A DNA stretch of 64,000 bases from Actinophytocola algeriensis (lineage in GTDB: Bacteria > Actinomycetota > Actinomycetes > Mycobacteriales > Pseudonocardiaceae): assembly GCF_014203735.1 (NCBI RefSeq), contig NZ_JACHJQ010000002.1, forward strand, positions 805,224 to 869,223, given 5' to 3'. The notes under the pieces are model-generated. The model ran no database searches. It was not told the DNA's origin and saw only the letters and a list, made by a program, of their open reading frames with translations. Position 1 is the first letter of the stretch; the number at the start of each line of letters is the position of its first letter. A program made the position numbers and the translations under genes. Below are positions 52,152-59,708 of this stretch, piece by piece.

Positions 52152-52557
52152 TCTTCCTCCTCGTCGTTGAGGCTGCCCGGGGCAGGGCGAAGACACGCAC
52201 GCCGGCGACGCACAGCGACGACGCACAACAGCGGGATTGCCGGCCGCTTACGACCGGAGAGCAGGTCTCCCGACCCCGGATCGACACCGGCACTGGGCCC
52301 TGTCGACACGAGCAGTGTTGGCCTGACTCCGCCGCGTTGTCAACAAGTTTCGCCAATGTTTCGGAAACACATTCACGATCAAGAAATACGTGCCGATTGA
52401 TTTTACCTGTTCAACGAGCTGAATCCATCCGAGACCTGGGGAATGCCGTCGGAAGTTGCGATGTGACCGCCGCTCGACAATTCCTGTGCAGCGAAACTTA
52501 CGCAAAACTTCCGACGCGCCGGGACCGGTCCTCGGTCCTGGTGGTTCACTTCCCGGA
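52152..52557 (-). promoter_or_regulatory. Xylanase upstream region with GTTTC repeats
   Basis: TTGACA lies at 52344-52339 on the minus strand. Upstream of it are GTTTCG at 52348 and the palindrome GTTTC-G-GAAAC at 52359-52369, one helical turn apart. These are candidate operators for a xylan-responsive repressor. The rest of the stretch shows no gene. Confidence 0.45.
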
Positions 52558-52647
52558 ATGGGACTGTTCCGGAAGAACAGACGACCGAGGCCGTTCGACG
52601 GAACGCTGGTGGTCGGCGGTGTCCGCCGCCCGGTCCGGGACGACTGA
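52558..52647 (+). CDS. Possible micro-ORF 1
   Basis: 29 codons from ATG 52558 (MGLFRKNRRPRPFDGTLVVG...), with a weak ribosome-binding site. Its stop overlaps the start of a second micro-ORF by one base. Codon use looks coding, but no family was recognised. Confidence 0.3.
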   Translation: MGLFRKNRRPRPFDGTLVVGGVRRPVRDD

Positions 52648-52724
52648 TGAACATGACGACGTGTGTCTCCCGCGGCGGCACGGAAGCGGCCTGGATCTAC
52701 GACCCGGCGCGCGACCCCCGCTGA
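52647..52724 (+). CDS. Possible micro-ORF 2
   Basis: 25 codons from ATG 52647 (MNMTTCVSRGGTEAAWIYDP...), overlapping the stop of micro-ORF 1 by one base (TGATG). GGGACG lies upstream. It ends 18 nt before the convergent ROK gene. The function is unknown. Confidence 0.3.
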   Translation: MNMTTCVSRGGTEAAWIYDPARDPR

Positions 52725-52742
52725 GGCGGACCGCCCGCGTGG

Positions 52743-53906
52743 TCAGGTCGCGAGGCGCTGCCGCCACACCCGGTCCAGCGCCATGCGCAGCGCGCCGGTC
52801 AGCACGGTGTGCTCGGCGAGGTCGGACAGCTCGAGGGCGGGCGGGGTGAGGGTGAGGTCCTCGAGGTGGCGGCGGATGGCGTCGAGGAGGACCGCGCCCG
52901 CCCGTGCGACGCCACCGCTGATGACGATCGCGTGCGGGGACAGGACGAGCACCGAGGGCGCGACCGCCTCGGCGAAGGTCCGCGCGACCCGGTCGACCAC
53001 GTCGAGCGCCGCCGGATCGCCGTCGGCGGCCGCCGCGAACACCTCAGCCGCGTCGGCCGCGGTGTCCAGCCGGGCGCCTCCGGCCGCACGTGCCAGCGCG
53101 GTGATCGCCTCGGCGCCGATCGTGCGCTCGAGCGGTCCACGGCCGTCGTCGTCGCGCGGGTTGTGGCCGGGCGGGCGGATGAAGCCGATCTCGCCCGCCT
53201 CCCCAGCACCCCGGTGCAGGCGGCCGTCGATGACCACCCCGGCGCCGAGCCGTTCGCCCCACTGGACGGCGAGCAGCGTGCCGTCCCGCCCGTGCGCGAC
53301 GGCCAGCGCGGCCAGGTTGGCGTCGTTCTCCACCCCGACCGCGCACCGGAACCGCGCACGCAGGTGGTCGACCAGGTCGATCGACGACCAGCCCGGGATG
53401 CTCGGCGCGAACAGGACCCGGCCCTTCTCGCCGTCGACGATGCCGGGCGTGCCGATCGCCACCATCGCCACGCGTCCGGCGGTCACGTCCGCCGCGGCCA
53501 GCGCCTCCTCGGTGACCGCGTCGATCACCGCCAGCAGGTGCGTGGTGCCCTTGCGGCGCACGGGTTTCCTGGTGACGGCCAGCTGCTCGCCCGCGAGGTC
53601 GGCGACGCCGGCGGTGACGGTGTGCGGGCCGACGTCGAGGCCGAGCACCGGCGCGGCGCGGCCGTTCAGCGACACCCGCACCGCGGGCCGCCCGCCGAGG
53701 CTCGACGGCTCGGCGGCGTGCTGCTGGAGCCACCCGGAGTCCAGCAGCTCCTCGACCGCCTGCGTGACGGTCGGCCGGGTGAGGCCGGTCAGCTCGACCA
53801 GCTCGGTCAGCCGCACCGGGCCGTCCGCGTCGCGCACGGCGGCCAGCACCGCCGCGGTGTTGATGCGCCGCAACACCCGGGTGCCCTGCGGATGCCGTTC
53901 GGCCAC
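52743..53906 (-). CDS. ROK-family transcriptional regulator
   Basis: About 387 residues from GTG 53906, 6 nt after AAGGGA. N-terminal winged helix (VLAAVRDADGPVRLTELVELTGLTRPTVTQAVEELL) precedes a ROK sugar-kinase-like domain (VLGLDVGPHTVTAGVADL). The usual zinc motif CxCGxxGC is not found; that stretch reads GHNPRDDDGRGPLE, so it is likely a zinc-free regulator. It is divergent from the GH89 gene and probably represses it until an amino-sugar binds. Confidence 0.9.
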   Translation of the reverse strand: MAERHPQGTRVLRRINTAAVLAAVRDADGPVRLTELVELTGLTRPTVTQAVEELLDSGWLQQHAAEPSSLGGRPAVRVSLNGRAAPVLGLDVGPHTVTAGVADLAGEQLAVTRKPVRRKGTTHLLAVIDAVTEEALAAADVTAGRVAMVAIGTPGIVDGEKGRVLFAPSIPGWSSIDLVDHLRARFRCAVGVENDANLAALAVAHGRDGTLLAVQWGERLGAGVVIDGRLHRGAGEAGEIGFIRPPGHNPRDDDGRGPLERTIGAEAITALARAAGGARLDTAADAAEVFAAAADGDPAALDVVDRVARTFAEAVAPSVLVLSPHAIVISGGVARAGAVLLDAIRRHLEDLTLTPPALELSDLAEHTVLTGALRMALDRVWRQRLAT

Positions 53907-53958
53907 CGGCACTCCCTTGACTGCTGTGGATCGTCCTGCGACCATCTTACGCAAGAAT

Positions 53959-53968
53959 CTTTATAAAG
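53959..53968. promoter_or_regulatory. AT-rich palindrome, candidate ROK operator
   Basis: CTTTATAAAG is a perfect 10-nt palindrome in an otherwise GC-rich intergenic gap (53907-54001), followed by CTTTCATAA. It is a suitable site for the divergent ROK regulator or an AT-rich -10 region. Confidence 0.45.
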
Positions 53969-54001
53969 CACCTTTCATAACCTCGCCGGAGGTGGTCCGC
54001 G

Positions 54002-57000
54002 GTGTCATGGCGAAGCTGGCGGGGACTGGGTGTGGTCCTCGCGCTCCTGAGTGGACTGGTCGTCGCGGCATCGGCCGCGGCCGCACCGGACGCGTTCGAC
54101 AGCGGACCCGCCCGGGACGCGCTGGTCCGGCTGATCGGCCCCGCGCGGGCGCACCAGGTCACGCTGCGCGCCGTCGACCGCGGCGACGGCCAGGACCGGT
54201 TCACCGTGTCCGCGGCACGCGGCAAGGTCGTGATCGCCGGGACCACGCCCGCGGTGCAGCTGACCGGGTTCGGCTACTACCTGCGCGAGGTCGCGCACGC
54301 CGACATCGCCATCAACGGCTCGCAGACCGACCTGCCACCCCGGCTCCCGTTGCCGAGGGCGACGATCGAGCGGGACTCCTCGGTCGACCACCGGTTCGCA
54401 CTCAACGACACCAACGAGGGCTACGCCGGCGCCTACCTGAGCTGGCCGGAATGGCAGCGGCGGATCGACGTGCTCGCACTGCACGGCATCAACGAGGTGC
54501 TGGTGTACGAGGGCCAGGAAGCCGTGTACCAGCGGACGTTCACGAACTTCGGCTACTCGGCGCAGGACATGCGCGAGTGGATCCCCCAGCCCGCGCACCA
54601 GGCGTGGTGGCTGCTGCAGAACATGTGCTGCACCGGCAGCCCCATCTCCCAGCAGCTCATCGACCAGCGCGCCCGGCTCGGTCGCAAGATGACCGACCGG
54701 CTGCGCTCACTCGGCATGACCCCCGTGCTGCCCGGCTACTTCGGGACCGTGCCGACGGACTTCGAGGACCGCAACCCCGCCGCGCACACCGTCCCGCAGG
54801 GCACGTGGAACCGCCTGGAGCGGCCCGACTGGCTCGACCCGACCGACCCGGTGTTCGCGGACGTCGCCGCGACGTTCTACCGCGTGCAGACCGAACTGTT
54901 CGGCCCCAGCACGATGTACAAGATGGACCTGCTGCACGAGGGCGGCAAGGCAGGCGACGTGGACGTGCCCGACGCGTCCAGGGCGGTGCAGAAGGCACTC
55001 GACACCGCACACCCTGGTGCACTGTGGACGATCCTCGGCTGGCAGCGCAACCCGCTGCCCGCGACGCTCCAGGCGATCGACCGGTCGAAGATGTTCGTCG
55101 TCGACGGCATCACCGAGAAGCCGAACATCACCGATCGCGACAAGGACTTCTTCGGTGCCGAGTACGCGTTCGGCACGATCTGGAACTTCGGCGGGCACAC
55201 CAACTTCGGCGCCGGGCTCACCGTGTGGAACGAGAAGTTCCACGCGTGGCAGGAGAAACCGGGCACGCGGATGAACGGCATCGCGCTCATGCCGGAAGCC
55301 ATCGACAACAACCCGGCCGCGGTGGCGTTCTTCGCCGACATGCCGTGGCAGGACGGGGCCGTCGACGTGGACCGGTGGTTCGCCGACTACGCGACCGCGC
55401 GGTACGGCGCCGCCGACCCGCACGCGACCGCGGCGTGGCAGACCATCGCGAACACCGCCTACAGCTGGCCTGCCGGGGCGGACACCGTGCACGTGACCGG
55501 GTTGTTCTCCGACCAGCCCGGCCTCGGCAACACCGGGACGAAGCTGCAGTACGACATCGCGACGTTCGACACGGCGCTCGGCGAGCTGCTCCAGGTGGAC
55601 CCGGCGCTGCGCCGCAACGGCGCGTACCGGTACGACCTCGTCGACGTCGCACGGCAGGTGCTCGCCAACCACAGCCGCGTCGAGCTGCCGAGGATCAGGG
55701 CGGCGTACGCGGCGGGTGACGAGGACCTGTTCGCGCACCTGACCGGCCGCTGGCTGGACCGGATCGCGCTGATGGACCGGCTGCTCGGCACGAACGAGCA
55801 CTTCCTGCTCGGCACCTGGCAGCAGGAGGCTCGCGGGCAGGCCGCGGACAGCGGTGAGATGGCCGTGCTGGACTACGACCTGAAGTCGCTGATCACGTTG
55901 TGGGCCACCGGAACGGACCTGCAGGACTACGCTCGCCGCGAGTTCAACGGGCTCGTCGGCGACTACTACGCCCACCGCTGGCGGCTGTACTTCGACAGCC
56001 TCGCCGAGGCGTTGCGGACCGGCGGTCAGCCCGCGCCCATCGACTGGCTCGCCGTCGCCGAGGACTGGGCGCACGCCGGTACGCGCTACCCGGCGACGCC
56101 GCGCGGCGACGCGTACGCGGAGGCGAGCACGGTGGCGGCGCTGCCGTCGGGTGAGCTGGCGGTCGGCGTCGACCACAAGGGTGTCGCACCGGGCGGCACC
56201 GCGAAGGTCACCGCCACGTTCACCAACACCAACCAGCTGCGTGCCTCCGGTGGGCTGACCGTCGAGCCGGCCGTCCCGGACGGCTATCGCGCCACCGCGA
56301 CCACACCGACGTCCACGGACTCGGTCGCCGCTGGCGGGACGTTCGCGGTCACGTGGGACGTCACGGTCCCGGCGGACGCGGCGGCCGGGAGCGTCGACGC
56401 GGTCACCGCGACCGCGACGTGGGACAGCGAGACCACCTCGGCGGGCACCACGCTGCTGGTCGGCGGTGCCGTCGGCGAGCCGTACCGGACAGCGGCCCAC
56501 ACCGACGCCGTGTTCGCCGAGCACGGCGACGAGATCGGCATCGCCGCCGGCGGCGACGACATGTGGCGCGACAGCAACGAGTACGCGGCGGTGTACCGGG
56601 AGGACGTGCTCGCCGACGACGAGGCGGTCGCGACGCGCGTGACCCGCCAGGACGGCGCGTCGCCGTACACCCGGTCCGGTCTGGTCGCCGGGAACGACCT
56701 GTCCGCGCGGGAACCGGGCGGCTTCGCGACCATCGCGGTCACGCCGGACCACGGTTGCATGTTCAGCTGGGACTCCGACGCCGACGGCGAGCTCGACAGG
56801 TACACCGAGGTCGGCGGGTTCGCACCGGAGGTGCACGTGCGGCTCGCCAGGACCGGCGCGCGCCTCACCGGCTCCTGCAGCAGCGACGGGGTCGGCTGGG
56901 CCGTGGTCGGTACCGGCACCGTGCCGGACGCGGCGGCGGCGAGCGACGTCGGCATGTTCGTCAGCGCGGTCAACCGGCACACCGGCCAGGAGGCCGTCGC

Positions 57001-57472
57001 GACGTTCGCGGGCGGCATCACCGACACGCCGTCCACCGCCCGCGACGGCTCCGGCGACACGCTGCGCAGCGTCGGCAGGCCGGTCACGGCGCTGAACTAC
57101 GAGAACGGCAGGCCACCGACCGCCGCGAACGACGGCAGCCGCGCCAACAACCCGTACTGGGGCGGCCCGCTCACGCTCGGCAGCACGTGGTGGCAGGTCG
57201 ACCTCGGCGCCGTGCACGACGTGTCGCGGGTCAACGTCCGCAACTACGTCGACGGCACGCGGTACTACACCTACCGGCTCGAAGGCAGCGCCGACGGCAC
57301 CCACTGGTACACCCTCGGCGGGCGGAGCGGGCCGAGTCCCGCCACGGACGCGGGCGACACCGCGAACACCGAGGCGCGGGCCAGGTACGTGCGCGTGGTC
57401 GGCCTCGGCAACACGGCGAACGGCACGTTCCACCTCACGGAGGTGAGCGTGTACGGCACGCCCGTGCCGTGA
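54002..57472 (+). CDS. Secreted alpha-N-acetylglucosaminidase (GH89, NAGLU-like) with carbohydrate-binding domains
   Basis: 1156 residues from GTG 54002 (GGAGG 9 nt upstream). The signal peptide ends ASAAAAP. The NAGLU N-terminal domain (30-120) and barrel (MYKMDLLHEGGKAGDV, FVVDGITEKPN, GTIWNFGGHTNFGAG) are followed by an alpha-helical domain to about 710. Then come a beta-sandwich of the alpha-galactosidase NEW3 type (ELAVGVDHKGVAPGGTAKVTATF), a LamG/DUF1349-like domain and a C-terminal F5/8 discoidin domain (WWQVDLGAVHDVSRVNVRNY). It releases terminal alpha-GlcNAc from glycans. Confidence 0.93.
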   Translation: MSWRSWRGLGVVLALLSGLVVAASAAAAPDAFDSGPARDALVRLIGPARAHQVTLRAVDRGDGQDRFTVSAARGKVVIAGTTPAVQLTGFGYYLREVAHADIAINGSQTDLPPRLPLPRATIERDSSVDHRFALNDTNEGYAGAYLSWPEWQRRIDVLALHGINEVLVYEGQEAVYQRTFTNFGYSAQDMREWIPQPAHQAWWLLQNMCCTGSPISQQLIDQRARLGRKMTDRLRSLGMTPVLPGYFGTVPTDFEDRNPAAHTVPQGTWNRLERPDWLDPTDPVFADVAATFYRVQTELFGPSTMYKMDLLHEGGKAGDVDVPDASRAVQKALDTAHPGALWTILGWQRNPLPATLQAIDRSKMFVVDGITEKPNITDRDKDFFGAEYAFGTIWNFGGHTNFGAGLTVWNEKFHAWQEKPGTRMNGIALMPEAIDNNPAAVAFFADMPWQDGAVDVDRWFADYATARYGAADPHATAAWQTIANTAYSWPAGADTVHVTGLFSDQPGLGNTGTKLQYDIATFDTALGELLQVDPALRRNGAYRYDLVDVARQVLANHSRVELPRIRAAYAAGDEDLFAHLTGRWLDRIALMDRLLGTNEHFLLGTWQQEARGQAADSGEMAVLDYDLKSLITLWATGTDLQDYARREFNGLVGDYYAHRWRLYFDSLAEALRTGGQPAPIDWLAVAEDWAHAGTRYPATPRGDAYAEASTVAALPSGELAVGVDHKGVAPGGTAKVTATFTNTNQLRASGGLTVEPAVPDGYRATATTPTSTDSVAAGGTFAVTWDVTVPADAAAGSVDAVTATATWDSETTSAGTTLLVGGAVGEPYRTAAHTDAVFAEHGDEIGIAAGGDDMWRDSNEYAAVYREDVLADDEAVATRVTRQDGASPYTRSGLVAGNDLSAREPGGFATIAVTPDHGCMFSWDSDADGELDRYTEVGGFAPEVHVRLARTGARLTGSCSSDGVGWAVVGTGTVPDAAAASDVGMFVSAVNRHTGQEAVATFAGGITDTPSTARDGSGDTLRSVGRPVTALNYENGRPPTAANDGSRANNPYWGGPLTLGSTWWQVDLGAVHDVSRVNVRNYVDGTRYYTYRLEGSADGTHWYTLGGRSGPSPATDAGDTANTEARARYVRVVGLGNTANGTFHLTEVSVYGTPVP

Positions 57473-57507
57473 CCGGCGAAACCCATCGACGGCCCACTGC
57501 GCGCCGG

Positions 57508-57513
57508 TAGCCT
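57508..57513 (+). promoter_or_regulatory. Leaderless -10 box of the ligase gene
   Basis: TAGCCT lies 8 nt before GTG 57522 with no ribosome-binding site between, consistent with a leaderless transcript. Confidence 0.5.
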
Positions 57514-57521
57514 GGTGCGCT

Positions 57522-59513
57522 GTGAACGCTCGGGAACGCATCCAGGAACTCGCCGGCCAGATCACGTCGCTGCGTGACGCGTACTACCGCGGCTCGCCGC
57601 GCGTGGCGGACGCCGAGTACGACGCCATCGAGGACGAGCTGCGGGCGCTGATCGAGGCGAACCCGGAGCTGACCCCCGACCCCAACCCGCTCGACCAGGT
57701 CGGGGCGCCCTCGGTGCTGCACGCGCCGGTGCGGCACTCGCGGCCGATGCTGTCGCTGGAGAAGGCGAACCGGCCCGAGCAGGTCGCGGCGTTCTTCGAC
57801 CGGTTCCCCGGCCAGCCGGTGGTGGTCATGCCGAAGCTGGACGGGTTGTCGCTGGCGCTGATCTACGAGGACGGGCGGCTGGCGCGCGCGGTCACCCGGG
57901 GGGACGGGACGACGGGCGAGGACGTCACGGTCCTGATCCGGGCGCTGGGCGACGGGATCCCGGAGCGGGTGGACGTGCCGGGCCGGGTCGAGGTGCGGGG
58001 CGAGGCGGTGATGCTGCGGTCCACGTTCGCGGCCTACAACGCCGCGCACCCGGACCGCCCGCTGATCAACCCGCGCGGCGGCGCCGCGGGCACACTGCGT
58101 GCGAAGGACCCGGCCACGGTCGCCGGGCGGCGCCTGCGGTTCTTCGCCTTCGACCTGGACACCACCAGCGGCGGCGCGGAGACCGACCTGGAAGACGCGT
58201 TGCGCACGCTCGGCTTCACCGTCGCCGACATGCGGCACTGCGCCGACGCGGACGCGGCGCAGGCGGTGATCGGGACCATCGAGGTACAGCGCGCCGAGCT
58301 GGACTACGACCTGGACGGTGCCGTGCTGCGGCTGGCCGACCGCGACGCCTACGCGGCCGCGGGCACCCGGTCCAGCTCCCCCCGCGGTGCGCTGGCGTAC
58401 AAGTTCGCCGCCGAGGAGAAGACGACCGTGCTGTCCGATGTGGTCTGGGACGTCGGCAAGACCGGGAAGATCGCCCCGGTCGCGCACCTGGAGCCGGTGT
58501 TCGTCGGCGGGTCGACGGTCACGAAGGCGACGCTCGCGAACCAGGAGGTCATCCGCGCGCGCGGCATCCGGATCGGGGACACCGTGCTGGTGCGCCGCGC
58601 GGGCGACGTGATCCCGTACGTCGCCGGGGTGCTCGACGAGTCCCAGCGCACCGGTGCCGAGCGGGAGATCGTGCCGCCCACTGAGTGCCCGTCGTGCGGA
58701 CAGCAACTCATCGAGCAGGGCAACAGCCGCGAGCTGTTCTGCACCAACGTCTCCTGCCCCGGCCAGACCGCGCGGCGGCTGTCGCACTGGGCGTCCCGCG
58801 CGGCAGCGGACATCGAGGCCGTCGGTCCGGTGTGGATCGAACGGCTCGCCGAGCACGGCATCCTCGAACAGCCGTCGGACTTCTACGCGCTGACCAAGGA
58901 ACAGCTGCTGGAGTTCGACCGCATCGGCGAGGTCTCGGCGGCCAGGATGATCGAGTCGATCGACACGAGCCGCCGGGTCGGGCTGCGCAGGGCGCTGATC
59001 GGCCTCGCGATCCCGATGGCGTCCGAGGGCACCGCGGCCCGCCTGTGCCGCGCGGGTTTCGGCTCGCTGGAGGAGATCGCCGACGCAGGCGAGGAGCGGC
59101 TCGTGGCCGTGGAGGACATCGGCCCGAAGGTCGCGGCCTCCCTCGTCGAGCACCTCACCCGCCTGCGCCCGGAACTGGCGCGCCTCCGCGAACTCGGTGT
59201 GTCCCTCGACGTCCGCGACGAGGACCTCCCGCCGGTCGTCGCGTCGGACGCGCCGCTGGCGGGCAAGACGGTGGTCATCACCGGTTCGATCAGCGACCCC
59301 CGCTCCGGTGAGAAGGTCCCCCGCCCCACCTTCCAGCGCCTGTGCGAGAAGGCGGGCGCGACCCCGGCGTCGTCGGTGTCGGCGAGCACAGACTTCCTCA
59401 TCACCGGCGCCGACGTCGGCGCGAGCAAGCTCACCAAGGCCGAGAAGCTCGGCGTCGAGGTCGTCGACCAGGGCGAGATCTGGCGGCTGCTCATCGCCGC
59501 GGGCCTCGTCTGA
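57522..59513 (+). CDS. ligA: NAD+-dependent DNA ligase
   Basis: 663 residues from GTG 57522. The Ia domain (AYYRGSPRVADAEYDAIEDEL), adenylation domain with Lys105 in KLDGLSL, OB fold, zinc finger (CPSCGQQL...CTNVSCPG), helix-hairpin-helix repeats and BRCT (GKTVVITGSI) are in the normal order. The NPRNAAAGSLRQ motif reads NPRGGAAGTLRA, so it diverges from housekeeping LigA and could be a second paralogue. It would seal nicks using NAD+. Confidence 0.92.
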   Translation: MNARERIQELAGQITSLRDAYYRGSPRVADAEYDAIEDELRALIEANPELTPDPNPLDQVGAPSVLHAPVRHSRPMLSLEKANRPEQVAAFFDRFPGQPVVVMPKLDGLSLALIYEDGRLARAVTRGDGTTGEDVTVLIRALGDGIPERVDVPGRVEVRGEAVMLRSTFAAYNAAHPDRPLINPRGGAAGTLRAKDPATVAGRRLRFFAFDLDTTSGGAETDLEDALRTLGFTVADMRHCADADAAQAVIGTIEVQRAELDYDLDGAVLRLADRDAYAAAGTRSSSPRGALAYKFAAEEKTTVLSDVVWDVGKTGKIAPVAHLEPVFVGGSTVTKATLANQEVIRARGIRIGDTVLVRRAGDVIPYVAGVLDESQRTGAEREIVPPTECPSCGQQLIEQGNSRELFCTNVSCPGQTARRLSHWASRAAADIEAVGPVWIERLAEHGILEQPSDFYALTKEQLLEFDRIGEVSAARMIESIDTSRRVGLRRALIGLAIPMASEGTAARLCRAGFGSLEEIADAGEERLVAVEDIGPKVAASLVEHLTRLRPELARLRELGVSLDVRDEDLPPVVASDAPLAGKTVVITGSISDPRSGEKVPRPTFQRLCEKAGATPASSVSASTDFLITGADVGASKLTKAEKLGVEVVDQGEIWRLLIAAGLV

Positions 59514-59529
59514 GCACCCGGTGCGCCGC

Positions 59530-59562
59530 CGGCATGTGCTGCCCCCTCGACAGCACATGCCG
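59530..59562. terminator. Perfect 12-bp terminator after ligase gene
   Basis: CGGCATGTGCTG (59530-59541) pairs with 59551-59562 across loop CCCCCTCGA, 17 nt after the ligase stop. No T-tract, as is common in these genomes. Confidence 0.8.
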
Positions 59563-59708
59563 ACACCGCGAGCGCCGCTGACGCGGGCTGTCGGGTGAAC
59601 GCCTGACAACACGGGCAGCACCCAGTGCAGGAGGCTGTGCCACGGGAGTCAGGATGCCGGCATGGCTTTCAGCGGGCTTTCATGCCGGGGAAAGCAGGGG
59701 GTGGCCGA

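Noticed and set aside
53159-53215. Zinc motif of ROK proteins
   Set aside because: The expected CxCGxxGC is absent; the stretch reads as an Asp/Arg-rich loop, so no metal site is claimed.
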